From Ureaplasma zalophigenitalium (lineage in GTDB: Bacteria > Bacillota_I > Bacilli_A > Mycoplasmatales > Mycoplasmoidaceae): DNA of 64,000 nt. Positions within the stretch are counted from its first letter, which is position 1. Every line of letters begins with the position of its first letter. Below the pieces are notes generated by a model. It was not told the DNA's origin. It did no database searches and saw nothing but the letters and a program-made list of their open reading frames with translations. The stretch lies in the NCBI RefSeq assembly GCF_025780055.1, contig NZ_JAOXHJ010000003.1, positions 1 to 64,000 on the forward strand. Reading direction: 5' to 3'. The position numbers and the translations under genes were made by a program. Positions 46,120 to 58,265 of this stretch are shown piece by piece.

Positions 46120-49100
46120 CTAAAATAACTCGGTTTGCGCAGATTCGTCAAAGTTATCCAAGGCTCCAATGTTTTTTAAAACTTCAATTTGTCGAGTTGT
46201 AATAGCAGTCCTATGAATAATATCTTCAATTGTGCTAAAAGGTTTTAAATTTCTTTGTTCTACAATTGAAGACGCTACTTTTTCGCCTAATGAAGGAATA
46301 CAAATAAGAGGAGGGATTAAAGCGTTTTTTTCACGGTCAATTAAAAAGTCTGTAGGGTGGGAATGATTAATATCAATATTTAATAATTTAACGCCTCGAG
46401 CTAGAAATTCAATAATAATCTCGTAGGTAGTTAGACTATCTAATTCCTTATTAGATGCATTTTTGTCACGCTTAATTTTTTTATAAATATCAACGATTTC
46501 GGTACGAGTTTTATTGATTGCTTCTAAATCGAAATTTTGACTTCGCACTGATAGAAAGGCTGCATAATATTCCAGAGGATAATACAATTTATATCAAGCA
46601 AATTTTCAAGCGTGCATAACATAAGCTGTTGCGTGAGCCTTCGGGAACATATATTGGATTTTATTAGCTGATTCAATGTATCAGTCAGGGATATTATTAG
46701 CGCGTAAAATTTCTTCGTGCTCCGGCTTAATTTTTTTACCTTTCCGCACATCTTCCATAACAAAAAAAGCAGTAGTAAAATCGATACCGTTTTGAATTAA
46801 ATAACTCATAATATCATCCCGACAAGCAATAACATCTTTTAATTTTTTATTATGTTGGGTAATTAATGTTTGAGCATTATTTAAATAAACATCAGTCCCA
46901 TGTGATAATCCAGAAATACGAATTAAATCAGCAAAACTTCGCGGTTGGGTAGCTACAAGCATTTGACGAACAAAACTAGTTCCAAATTCAGGAATACTAA
47001 TAGCTCCAGTTTTTTCGTCTAGAACATCTGATGGTTGAATGTTCATGACAGTAATGTCATAAAACATTTGCATAGTTTTTTCGTCGTTGATTGGAACATC
47101 TTGTTGTTTAACATGAGTTAAGTCTTCAAGTAGTTTTAAAATAGTAGGGTTATCGTGCCCTAAAATATCAAATTTTAAAAGATTATTATGAATGTATTCA
47201 AACGCGAAGTGTGTCGTTTTTCAACTTTCATTTTCATCATCAGCTGGATAGTTGTAAGGAGTAAAATCATAAATAGATAAATCCTTAGGGACAATGATGA
47301 TGCCTCCTGGGTGTTGCCCAGTTGTTTTCTTTGTCGCAAAACAATGTTGGACATATAAATTAATGGTTGAATCACGAATGATTTCATCATTTTTTTCTTC
47401 AAAATATTTTTTGACCATTGCATATGTTGTTTTGTCTTTTAATTTCGATACTGTCCCTGCACGATAGGAATGATCATCACCGAAAACATCCTTAATAAAC
47501 TGGTGAGCAACAGGTTGGTAAACACCTGAGAAATTTAGATCAATATCAGGTACTTTATCACCATTAAAACCAAGGAATGTCTCGAAAGGAATATTATGAC
47601 CTTCACGCAATAAATCTGCTTGACATTCGGGACATTTTTTAGCTTCTAAATCATATCCGTCTTCAGCATCAGGGACAAATTCACAATATTTGCAGGCAGG
47701 ACATAAATAGTGTGGAATAAGTGGGTTTACATCAGTAATATTTAGAAAGGTTGCAACTAATGATGACCCAACACTTCCCCGCGAACCAACTGAATATCCA
47801 TCTTCATTCGATTTTTTAACTAGTAGGTGTGAGATTCAATAAACAACACTAAAACCATGAGTGATAATCGCATTTAATTCTTTATCAATTCGCTCTTGCA
47901 CAATTTCTGGCAAGTTTTCCCCGTATATTTTTTTGGCTGTTTGGTAAACAAAGTTCTTGGTTAATTCATCAACATTATCGATTTTGGGTGTATATAAATC
48001 TTGTTTTAAGGGCTTAATATTATCTGCGAACCAACTAATTACCTCGCTCAAGTTGGCTGAGAGAATTTTTTGTTTATCTTCAGGATTATTTAAATAATCT
48101 AGTTCTTTATTGAATGCTTGCTGATCTAGATAATGTAAATCGGGCACATATGATTCGTTAGCAAAACGGTGTAGACGGCCATTTAAACCTTTGGAATTAA
48201 CATATACATCGTAGTATTTTTTATCACTAGGTTGTAAATAATAAACATGACTGGATGCGATAATAGGCTTCTGAGTTGTTTTAGTTAAATCAACTAATTT
48301 GTTTAATGCGTGTTGTAAATCGCTCGTGGTGATTTTTTCACTATGGATTTGGTTTTTAAAACAATTAAGACTAGGTAAAGTAATGAAATCGTATTGGTTG
48401 ATTTGTTGAATAATTTCATCATCTGTTTTATTAAACAAACTATTGATTAACTCATTATCATAAACCGCATTTGTTATTATTAAATTACTTTTAAATTGCT
48501 CTAAGAACTCTTTAGTAATCGTTGGACGATTATTATAAAAATCAGTATGAGCTTTAGATACTAGTTCGTAAATATTTTTAATTCCCGCCTGATTTTTTGC
48601 ATAGATCGCAATTTGATCACCAAAAAAACGGTTTCTTAAACTTCGGTTTTGAATGCGGTTATTTACTTCGCTTCACTGTTTAATTTTATGCTCATTAATT
48701 AATTGACTTAACATAATGTTAAACACGCTGACTAAGACCTCAGCATCATAATCAGCTCTATGAGCTATTAAATCATCATAAGCAATGTTATTTTTCTTAC
48801 AAATAGCACCTAACCGATGGCTACGATATGTTGGGTTTAATGAACGCGATAACATTAAGGTATCAACATACATGTTAGAAATAATTGGCATGCCATATTT
48901 TTGTAAACGAATATTGATGAAGTTAATATCAAAATTAAAAGCATTATGAGCAACTAAAATTCGGTTTTTAAACCACTCTAACATGGTTTTTAAACCCGTT
49001 TCCTCATTCATCGCTTGTTTAACATGGTCATCGGTAATTTTCGTTAGTTTAATAGTGGTAGGACTCAATGGTTTGCTTGGTTTCATGAAAAATTGTTTAC

Positions 49101-50415
49101 GTTCTAAAATCTGACCATTTTTCACTAAAACACCCCCAAATTCAATGATTTCATCGTAATTTGGATATAATCCGGTTGTTTCTAAGTCGAAAACAATATA
49201 TTCCTGATCAATAAAAAAACGCTCATCCGTATTATAAACGGCATCAATTCGTGTGGGTAAAACTTCGCACTCCAATCCGTAAATGATTTTTAATGTTTGT
49301 TCATCAATTTTCTTTGTTTGTAAATAAGTTTGAATCTCTGGGTAAGCTTGTACAACATACCGGTCGGTTATGCCGATGCACGGAATTTTGTTTTTTACAG
49401 CAAAATCAACCAGTTCTTCCGTTCCAATGATGCAATCACTACTAGTCATTTTAGTGTGAAAACCCAATTCAATACGCGGAGCGACAACAGCATTATCCCC
49501 GGTCAGCGAATAATTATCAACTTTTCAAATTTTCTTAGCCTTAAGCACTGGAATAGTTTTTGTTGGATCATTAAAACTGCTGGTGATTTCACCGGATGCC
49601 CCAATATAATCGTTCACCTTAAGACTTAAAAAGTGTTCTTTAAACTTGTTGTTAGCATTTAGATAATATGTTACATTTAAAGTATCTGTGTCATCTTGAA
49701 TATAAAAGTTTAAAATGATGTCCTTATTATTTCGTTCGCGTTGTTCTATTAAAAAAATTTTACCCATGATATTGGCTTGGGTCATATTAATGTTAATATC
49801 ATTCAATTTTGTAATCGCTTTATTATCTTGTCGATTATATCGGTTTCAATTTTGACTATAATCTGTTGCTTCGGATACTGTTTTTTCTTGGTCGAATTCG
49901 TTTAACTTAGCCAACAAGATGGCGGCTTGGTTTTGTTGTTCAATGGCCTGTTGGGCAATTGTTTCGGAATAATCATTGAAACTAATGATTAAATCATTAA
50001 AGATTAACCCGCACTGGTTAAGTGTTTGTCGGATTGTTTCAATGTTGTTTTGCAAAATAACTAATTGATTGTGTGAACTAGTTGTTAATATTACTTTTTG
50101 TTGTTCATATTCTAGGTTAGCAAATTCAGGATTCATTCATTCGTTTTTACTAAATAAATAATCAACTAAAGCAGTAAATTGCTCAGATGAATTAAAGTGA
50201 TTGTGTCAGACTAAAGAACAATTTTGAATACGCGGGTGCAAAGGTAAGTCACTGATTTGTTCTAACAGTGCAAAATCAACAAACGAGTTGAACCTAACAT
50301 GTAAAAGATATTTGCCGTTGTTAATCGATTCTTTTTTAACATTGTATCCTGGTAGATTGCGATATACATCGTCTGCTAAGGTGGGAAGAATTTTTAATAA
50401 AATATTTTGTTGCAT
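46120..50415 (-). CDS. polC: DNA polymerase III alpha subunit PolC
   Basis: The gene is 1,431 residues, the normal length for PolC, in one frame with several Trp written TGA. Parts in order are an N-terminal domain, an OB fold, a PHP-type region, an inserted DnaQ-like 3'-5' exonuclease (YIVFDLETTGLYPNYDEIIEFGG, and HNAFNFD), and the C-family polymerase core with PDIDLNFSG catalytic aspartates. A Cys cluster near 47620-47700 (CPECQ-type) fits the PolC zinc site, and a helix-hairpin-helix region follows. It is the replicative polymerase of low-GC Gram-positives. The start at 50415 follows AAGGAG. Confidence 0.96.
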
Positions 50416-50440
50416 AAACACTCCTTATATTCGCTTTAAT

Positions 50441-50468
50441 AAAAAATAAGAAGTTATACCTTCTTATT
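50441..50468 (-). terminator. Terminator between histidine-rich gene and polC
   Basis: On the minus strand AATAAGAAG/CTTCTTATT (50445-50453 with 50460-50468) is followed by a T-rich stretch, so polC probably has its own promoter. Confidence 0.75.
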
Positions 50469-50475
50469 CATTGTT

Positions 50476-50739
50476 TTATTCTTCAAAATAAAGTGTAACA
50501 TAGTCATGCCCATCAGCATAAATACAATCACCATCTTTAAGCTGATCAGCTTGATCTACAAAATTTAAATTAAATACGTATTCATCATGATTAACGGGTG
50601 ATTTAGTAATAACCCCTTGTTTTAATTCACTACGTTGCAATAAAATCTTGTATTCATGTACATGGTGATGACCATGATGATGTGGAGGATTTGTTAAGAT
50701 ATTATCAACGATTTGATTATATTCTTTTTTGATTTCCAT
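50476..50739 (-). CDS. Small histidine-rich protein
   Basis: This 87-residue protein starts at an ATG after AAGGAG. Residues 20-28 or so read HHHGHHHVH, seven His in nine residues, a typical Ni2+, Zn2+ or Cu2+ binding patch. The remainder is a soluble beta-rich domain with acidic residues (VDQADQLKDGDCIYADGHD). I recognise no family. The patch suggests metal storage, delivery or regulation, which is inferred from composition only. Confidence 0.78.
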   Translation of the reverse strand: MEIKKEYNQIVDNILTNPPHHHGHHHVHEYKILLQRSELKQGVITKSPVNHDEYVFNLNFVDQADQLKDGDCIYADGHDYVTLYFEE

Positions 50740-50773
50740 AATTTGTCTCCTTGGTTTATATTAATATTATACT

Positions 50774-50810
50774 AAATATAAAAATAAGAGGTTTAGATTC
50801 CCTCTTATTT
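50774..50810 (-). terminator. Terminator downstream of lon
   Basis: A 10-bp stem AAATAAGAGG/CCTCTTATTT (50782-50791 with 50801-50810) has a 9-base loop and is followed on the minus strand by TTATATTT. Confidence 0.8.
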
Positions 50811-50845
50811 GATTATTTTATTTCGACATATTAGTAATTAGTAAA

Positions 50846-53245
50846 TTAGTTTTTACCAAATACGATTTCATAAACCTCATCATAATGTTTAGCTAGATGA
50901 ATTTTTAAATCCTTGCGTACTTCTTGTGGTACATCCTCTAAGAAACGTTCATCATCAGCTGGTAAAATGATTTCACGAACTCCTGCACGGTGGGCTGAAA
51001 TAACTTTTTCCTTAACTCCACCAATAATACCAACAGTCCCTCTTAACATAATTTCCCCAGTCATTGATAAAATTGGACGAACAGGGCGTTTTGATAATGC
51101 AGAAATGATAGCAGTTGTTAAAGCGATCCCAGCACTTGGACCATCTTTAGGCACCCCACCTGATGGAACGTGAACATGAATATCAATTTCATTAAATTTT
51201 AACGCTTCATCAATGCCATATTTTTGGGCATTAGCTTTTACAAAACCTAATGCAACCCGCACTGATTCGCTCATTGTTCTTTCTAAATTACCTGTAATAG
51301 TAATATTTCCGCCCTTAGGGTTTGCAGTGAAGTTAACTTCGATTGGTAGTAGATCACCACCCGCTTGTGTATAAGCCATACCATTAACAACACCCGGAAT
51401 ACTTGTTGATTCTTTTTGGGTAACATCGAATTTAATTTTACCTAAGTATTTAATAATTAACTCCTTAGTTAAAATAGTTGGCGACAATTCTTTTTCATTA
51501 ATTTTCTCTACAATAAATTTACGAACAATGTGTCCTAATTGTCGATCTAATTCCCGCACACCAGCCTCTTTGGTATAGTGCTCAATAATAAAATCTAACA
51601 CTTCATCACTGAAAACTAAATCAGTTGGTTTTAAACGTGCATCGTTAAAGATGCGTTTCAATAAATGCTCTTTAGCAATCTCACGTTTTTCGATCGCTGT
51701 ATAACTTGATAACTCAATGATTTCTAAACGATCAATCAATGCGTACGGAATTTTTTCATAATAATTAGCTGTAGCCATAAACATAACATTACTTAAATTA
51801 TATTCTTCTTCAATATAATTATCTGAGAAGTGTTTATTTTGCTCAGGATCTAAAACTTCTAATAAAGCAGCTGATGGATCGCCCCGGTTATCAGATGTCA
51901 TTTTATCTATTTCATCCAATAAGAATAATGGGTTATCTACGCCCGCCTTTTTTAAACCTTTAATAATACGACCCGGCATAGCTCCCACATAAGTTTTACG
52001 GTGACCACGGATTTCTCCTTCATCACGTACTCCCCCTAATGAAACTTTAACAAATTTTTTATTCATCGCTTCTGCGATTGAATAAACTAATGAGGTCTTT
52101 CCGACTCCGGGAGGACCTACAAGACAAATAATTGGCCCTTTAATATTTTTATTACGCATACGTAATGCTAAATATTCTAAAATTCGTTCTTTAACTTTAC
52201 TAATCCCGTAGTGGTTTTTTTCTAAAACATTCCGAACCTTATTTAAATCGTTGTTATCAACACCCATTTTACCTCATGGTAAATCTAATAATCAATCTAA
52301 ATATGATTTAATAATCGATGACTCATTCGAAGACATTGCAGCTTCGAAACGGTTTAATTCTGCTAGGGCATGTTCTTTAACTAAAACAGGTAAGTTTAAA
52401 TCCTTGATTTTCGCACGCATGCGGCTAGCATCGTCTTCACGTGAACTTAATTCCCCTAATTGTTCTTTCACAACTTTTAATTGTTCACGTAAATAGAATT
52501 CTTTTTGTTGCTTTTGTAAATTATCATTAATAATTTCACTAATTTTAGCACGTACATCTGATTCCATTTTAGCTTTATCAATTAAATTATTAAACAAGAT
52601 TGATAAAATTCTTTTGTAAGCATTAATCAATGTTGACTGTGACATGATATCTACTCGAGCACGTAAATTAGCTAATTCATTATTTGCTCCAGGAATAACT
52701 GGTAAATAATAGTGTGCTGCATGGTAGGGAAAAGTATCAGGATAAAATTGTAAAATACTGAAACGTTCCTCAAAATCAACGTCCTTCATTTGAGAACGAT
52801 CACGAATGACTTCAAATATTTGTAAATTAATATTCGTTAATTGATCTTTTTCTTCGGTTGTTAAAACTTCGTCTTTTATAATTGGATCATAGTGAAATAG
52901 AAATTGATTTTGTTCTCGAGAATTAAAATCAATTGTCTCAGTTGTTTCAAAATCAATGCTAACAGCTTTTAAGCCTTCCACATCAATAACGAAATCACCT
53001 TCGTCATCGTCACGAAGATCAACAATTTTTACTAGTGTTGCTGCATTAGCATATAAATCCTTTACAGAAATGACATTAGCATCTGAATAAATATCACTCT
53101 GCGATACAACGATCAATTCTTTACTTCTAGAATTAAAAGCCTCTAAAACAGCTGTTTTAGACAATGTTCGGCCTACCGAAATAGTTAGTTTTTCCTTTGG
53201 TAGACAAACAATGCCGTGCGTTATTAAGATTGGTTTTTTGTCCAT
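50846..53245 (-). CDS. lon: ATP-dependent Lon protease
   Basis: The 799 residues are arranged as in other bacterial Lon: an N-terminal substrate domain (to about 300), an AAA+ module with Walker A GPPGVGKT (377-384) and LFLLDEIDKM, and a C-terminal serine-lysine protease with PKDGPSAG (Ser704) and GGVKEK (Lys745). Lon degrades misfolded and regulatory proteins. A CIRCE-like element lies 55-80 bp upstream of the start, so it is probably repressed by HrcA. A Trp written TGA joins the N-terminal and AAA regions. Confidence 0.96.
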
Positions 53246-53300
53246 GTTATTATCCCATCCTTTGATTACTTTAAATAATTATAACAATAAAAAAACAAAA

Positions 53301-53327
53301 TTAGCAAATAAATTTAAAGAGTGCTAA
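53301..53327 (-). promoter_or_regulatory. CIRCE operator upstream of lon
   Basis: On the plus strand TTAGCAAAT (53301-53309), nine bases, then GAGTGCTAA (53319-53327). The second half is a perfect match to the HrcA-binding CIRCE consensus; the first matches 6 of 9. The spacing of nine is exact. It sits between tig and lon, on the lon promoter side. Confidence 0.88.
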
Positions 53328-53354
53328 TTTTGCTTAGAGAATAAACATAAAGTT

Positions 53355-54872
53355 TTATTTAGCCTTACTTGCTTTTGGTTTGGCTTTACTTATAGTTTTT
53401 TTAACTGTTTCTTTAGCTATTTGATCTTCCTTATTTACCTTAGGTTTACAACTGCCCTTTGTTTTGCAAGTTTTCGTAGTTGTTTCTTTAGCTGGTTTTT
53501 CTTTTGCGATTTTGGCTTCCTTAACTGCTTTTGGTGATTTTTTAGCCGCTGGAGTATTTTTTTCGTTCAAATTAATTAAGAAGTTCATAACTTTTTTCTG
53601 AACAATAAATTCAGACACTAATTCAATATTATCATTTAAATATTTAATTGTTTCTGGACTATTTGAACCATATAATGTTGCCATTTCAGGAATGCCTGCG
53701 CGTGCTTCTTCTTCAGAAACTTGGATTTTTTCACGTTCAGCAATATAATCGATAACAAGCGATAATTTAACTGTATCAACTACTTGTAATTTTAGATCAG
53801 CATTTAATTCCTCTTCGGTTTTATTTGATACTTTTAGATATTCTTTTAAATCCATGTTATAACGCGCCAATTGAGCTAATAATTGTTGCTTTAAATTTGC
53901 GCTTTCTTTGTTAATCATTGATTCAGGAATAGTCGAAATAGTTGTTCGAGCTAATAATTGGGAATTAATTTGGTTTTGTGCAACGTTAAAACGTTCTTCT
54001 TCAGCCGCTTTTTTTGAATTATCAAGAATGAATTTTTCTAATTCTTTTAATGTGCTAACGTTTGGTAATTTGAATGATGCAGCAAATTCATCATTAATTT
54101 CTGGTAAAACAATTGAACTAATTGATTTAATTTTTAATTCAAAATCCGCTTTTTTACCTGCTAAATCTGTTGCATGGTAATCTTCAGGGAAAGTAACTTG
54201 AATCGTTTTTACTTCATTTGTTTTTAAACCAATCATTTGATCCTCAAAACCTGGAATAAAAGCATTAGATCCGATGATTAATGTATGGTTTTCAGCAGTC
54301 CCACCTTCAAATGGTACATTATTCATTGAACCTTTAAAGTCAAAGACTACCTCGTCTCCATTTTCAATTGGTTGTTGATCGTCTTTTTTAGTTCTTTTAG
54401 CACGCACTTTTTGCGCATGTTTTAATTCTTTGTCAACAAGTGATGGGTCAACGGTAATGGGTGATAAATTCAAAGTGAAATCATCGTATTTATCCAAAGT
54501 AATTGTTGGGTAAATTTCATACGATAAACTTACAACAAGTTTTTGATCATCTAAATCGATAATTGATACATTTGGAGTATCTAAAGTTTCTGTTGGATCA
54601 TCTTTAAATTCTTTAGAATCCTCTAAATCCTTAATTAATGAGGGTAGGATATCATTAATTGCACGATCGTACAAGTCATAACGATTGATCCGTTTTTCAA
54701 CTTCTTGATCAGGAGCATGTCCTAAACGGAATCCGTCAATTTTCACTTTTTTCTTTAATTGACGAATCATATTTTGGGTCTGATTATTTAAAGCTTCTGC
54801 TCATTTTTTTGGATCTGCAGTAACTTCAAAACTAATATTTAATTCATTTTTTGTCTTTTTATTTAATTGCAT
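53355..54872 (-). CDS. tig: Trigger factor
   Basis: This 505-residue ribosome-bound chaperone and peptidyl-prolyl isomerase has an N-terminal domain with GFRLGHAPDQEV (ribosome-docking region), a PPIase domain with VVFDFKGSMNNVPFEGGTA and FIPGFEDQMIG, and a helical C-terminal domain. The true start is the ATG at 54872; an upstream TGA Trp codon hides the first residues. The last 65 or so residues are a Lys/Ala/Thr-rich tail with CKTKGSC, longer than usual for the family. Confidence 0.95.
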
Positions 54873-54972
54873 TGTTCTCACTCATTCTTTAATATATGTT
54901 ATATGATAGGTATAGTTAAATTTACGAACTATTTACTTTTATATTTTAACATTTATATATAAAATATTGAGG

Positions 54973-56052
54973 TTAATCTCAATTTTCTTCGTCGATTGGA
55001 TTAAAATCTTTAAAATCTTTTTCTAATCGAGGTAATTCGCTAATATTTTTTATTCCAAATAAGTCGAAAAACTTTTGACTAACCTTGTATAAAATAGGCG
55101 AACCAAGGGTTGGAGCTCGCCCTGCTTCAACGATTAAATTATGTCTAAGTAAGGTGTCAATGGCCGACTTAGGGTCCTTTTTACGGATACTATAAATTTT
55201 AGCACGTGTCGTTGGTTGATTATAGGCGATGATTGATAAGGTTATCAAAGTAGTTTTGTTTAGAATCATTTTGTTAGGTTCGTTAACAAAAGCTGTTAAA
55301 TGATCTTTGTTTTTTGGTTTGGTTAAAACCTTGTATTTTTCACCAAATTTAACTAAAACAACTCCTGAATCACTGGTTTCATAGTCTTTTTGTAATTGGT
55401 TTAGTAAGTCTGTAATTTGGTTATGGGGTAACTGAATAACGTTTTTGAAATCATTCAAACTCGCGCCATCTTCACCAGCTAAATACAAGACAGATTCAAT
55501 AACTGATAATAGATTTTTTCTTTCTCCATCAGATAAATCTGTTGTTTTGAAGGTGTTGTTGAATTTTTGATTTTCAAAATGCTTATGAGGTTGATTAAAT
55601 TTAACACTTACTTTCTTTTTATTTTCTGCCTGACTAGTTTTATTAACAGTTTGTTTTCTTTGTGAAACCTCATCCTCTTCGTCATCGGATAAATTGCTTA
55701 TAAAGGAGTTAGTATAAGTAGGTTCAACATTTCTTAAACTAACTTTCTTAGGTATTTCTTGTTTTTTGTAAAGATCAGGGTTAATTGGTTTGAAGATAGA
55801 AGGACTATCATCCTTGTTTGAGATGGTTTTTTGAGTAGTTATGTCCGCTTGATTAGGTATAAATTGAACATTTGTTTGATAATGTTCATTTTCTACTAAA
55901 ATTTTATTTTGTTGACGTTTTAAGGATTGTTTAAATTCTTCGTCCTCGTCTACATCATCATATGCAAAAAATTGATGATTTTTGAAACCGATGTCATTTT
56001 CATCTTCGTGGTTTTTTTTATATAATTTTTGTAAATCTGTTTTATTACTCAT
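54973..56052 (-). CDS. scpB: Segregation and condensation protein B, long N-terminal extension
   Basis: The C-terminal 190 residues or so carry the ScpB winged-helix domains (SVIESVLYLAGEDGASLNDF, KTTLITLSIIAYNQPTTRAKIYSIR, and GRAPTLGSPILYKVSQKF). It works with ScpA and SMC in chromosome compaction. The N-terminal 160 or so residues are low-complexity, acidic and Lys/Gln-rich, absent from typical ScpB of about 200 residues. The stop is the TAA at 54973-54975, beyond one TGA Trp. It overlaps scpA by 8 bp. Confidence 0.92.
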
Positions 56053-56884
56053 ATGTTTCTCCTATCTTAACTGTCGGTTCACTAGTAAAAATGTTGTTAA
56101 GGTTAAAATCTAAATCAATTAGAACAACTTCAATTTGATCAACTTCGTTTGTTTTTAAAGATAATTTTTCTTTATAAATCAAAGTCAGGATCACCAACAA
56201 ACTAGTAACTAGGAAACGACGGTTTTTATTAATCCTTGGTTGATCTTTAAAAAAATCTAAAAGATTACCAGTATATGATGGTTGTTTTTTTAAATAATGA
56301 ACTAGATTAATCATTACATCGTAAACTTTATAATCAGGGTTTTTAAAAGATAAATCAACTACTGTATGAGCTAATTCGTATTCTAAAATAACTTGATCCA
56401 TTAAAGTTTTTAATAAATTCACAGGCATTTGTTCTGGTAATGGTTTATACTGTGCATCTTCATCAATGAAATCGTCATAATTTTTTTGTGGAATATCATG
56501 CATTTTAGTTCGTCATTGATAGCAATCTTGTAAGTAATGAGCAGCTTTTTTATAATTGGAATATTCGATCAATCGTTGAATTAGATCTTCGCGGTCTTCT
56601 TCCAATTTTTGCTGTTCTAATAAAGAAGGATTAGGTAATAAAGATAAAATTTTTAAACGTAGTAAATGCGATGCATAAAACAAATAGTCGCTAATCATAT
56701 CAAAATCATCTAATGTATCAATATTTGATTCCACATATTTTTGATATTGATTAGCTAATTCAACAATATCTAATTCTTGAATACTTTTACGACCCATTCG
56801 AACTAATTCAACAAGTACATCTAAAGGTCCATCATAGCTTTCTAATTGTAAATATAAGCGCTTGTTTGTATTGTTATGATCCAT
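56045..56884 (-). CDS. scpA: Segregation and condensation protein A
   Basis: This 279-residue kleisin starts at the ATG at 56884 with the family signature YDGPLDVLVELVR, then DYLFYASHLLRLKILSLLP. One TGA Trp lies at about residue 124. ScpA links the SMC heads and binds ScpB. The scpA-scpB order and overlap are conserved in Firmicutes. Confidence 0.93.
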
Positions 56885-56950
56885 AATTAGAGGCTTTCTT
56901 TAATATATTTGTATATGTGTATAATTATATACATAAATATGATAATTATA

Positions 56951-56984
56951 ATAAAAAACAAGCGCGTTTTTCGTGCTTGTTTTT
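56951..56984 (-). terminator. Terminator after plsC
   Basis: A 13-bp stem (56954-56966 with 56972-56984, loop TTTTT) overlaps the plsC stop codon and ends in T on the minus strand. Confidence 0.85.
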
Positions 56985-57771
56985 AAAAGTTATGAACATT
57001 TTTTAATCGTAGATATTCATCAATAATTTTTTTCTCAAGATTCCGCATAATGATTTGTTTATCAATGTTTACATAATCATAACTATTAAGCGGTTTTAAA
57101 AACGAAACATAAATGTTTTTAGATTTTGCAAAATTACGACGCATACGTTTTTTGTTATTATCGTATCGGTCAATCGTGTTAATCGAATTCCCAATTACAA
57201 ATGGTTGAATTGCACTAGCGGTATTGTAAGCAGGCGTAAGAGCAGCGGGTTGAAATTCAAAAAAATCATCACTATGATTACGTTTTGTCTCAGGGAAAAC
57301 TGCTAACCCACGTGAACGCACCTTTAATAAATTTTCTTGTTGTTTAATTGTACTTAGAATTTGACGCAAATTTTTACGATCAACATACACGACATCAATT
57401 AAATCAAATAAGGGAGCAAAAAAAGATTTCTGCAATTCAATTTTAGCTACAAATGTAATGTTTTGTAGCGAATGTTTTTCTAAGGCTAAAAATAAGGCTA
57501 AAGCATCAATATTTGATTTATGATTACCTATATAGAACATGTTTCGATTAGTTAAAAAACGTTCGTTCTCGACCTTAATTTTTACGTTTAAAATTCACAT
57601 GATTGCATGTAGAATTTTACTTACTTTTTTGTATCGATCTACTTCACTTACTTCGTCTGGACTCTTTTTGTATTTGTTTGCTAATAATTTAGCAAAAAGC
57701 ATTTGCCAAATTACATAAAAAAAGACGAATGGACTAGACATTATTCATCATATTGCTTTTAAGAAATTCAT
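56983..57771 (-). CDS. plsC: 1-acyl-sn-glycerol-3-phosphate acyltransferase
   Basis: The 262 residues start at the ATG at 57771; two early TGA Trp codons hide the first 77 residues if misread. An N-terminal hydrophobic segment (about 10-30) anchors it to the membrane. NHKSNID is the HX4D catalytic motif, and VFPETKRNH corresponds to the FPEGTR motif with Lys for Gly-Thr spacing. It makes phosphatidic acid in phospholipid synthesis. Confidence 0.88.
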
Positions 57772-57824
57772 TATATCACCATTATGTTATTGTACCACAA
57801 GCACGTTTTTATTGGTTAATGTTT

Positions 57825-58106
57825 TTAAATAACAAGTTCTAGTTTTTCATAATCAATTAAAATAAAGAATTTTTTATTTGCTAAATCGACTAGTTCAGCT
57901 TTCACAATGATTAAATCACCTGCGCTTAAATCATTAATTTTTTGATTTGTTTTAATTTGGAAGCTCAAGACTTTAGCGCAACATTGATTATGAGATTCTA
58001 AAATGTAAGCCAAAACTTCTAATACACTTGTTTGATTAGATTTCGTAATAACATACCCGCTAAAAAAATGATATTTTTTGTATAAATTCAGTCCGTACTC
58101 AAACAT
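57825..58106 (-). CDS. Small unrecognised protein
   Basis: The 93 residues start at the ATG at 58106, 8 bases after AGGAG; a GTG-like start three codons earlier is less likely. The sequence alternates short strands (KVLSFQIKT, DLIIVKAELVD, KKFFILIDYEKLELV), which suggests a small beta barrel such as an OB fold. Adjacent Cys residues occur in the middle. No family is recognised. Confidence 0.65.
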   Translation of the reverse strand: MFEYGLNLYKKYHFFSGYVITKSNQTSVLEVLAYILESHNQCCAKVLSFQIKTNQKINDLSAGDLIIVKAELVDLANKKFFILIDYEKLELVI

Positions 58107-58235
58107 AAAAACCAACTCCTAATTAAATTATGCAGAATTATTTTCGATATTTTTGCATGGTTAAACTTTGATTTTAATAAACTTTTTTGTTACTTTATTA
58201 AATTGGTCTGTTTCGTGTTCTAATTTTTTTTATAT

Positions 58236-58255
58236 TATAATATTGATACAAAGGA
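58236..58255 (+). promoter_or_regulatory. -10 element and ribosome site for nfo
   Basis: TATAAT at 58236-58241 and AAAGGA at 58250-58255 precede the ATG at 58266. No clear -35 is seen. The short leader supports this start. Confidence 0.45.
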
Positions 58256-58265
58256 TTGTGATTAA

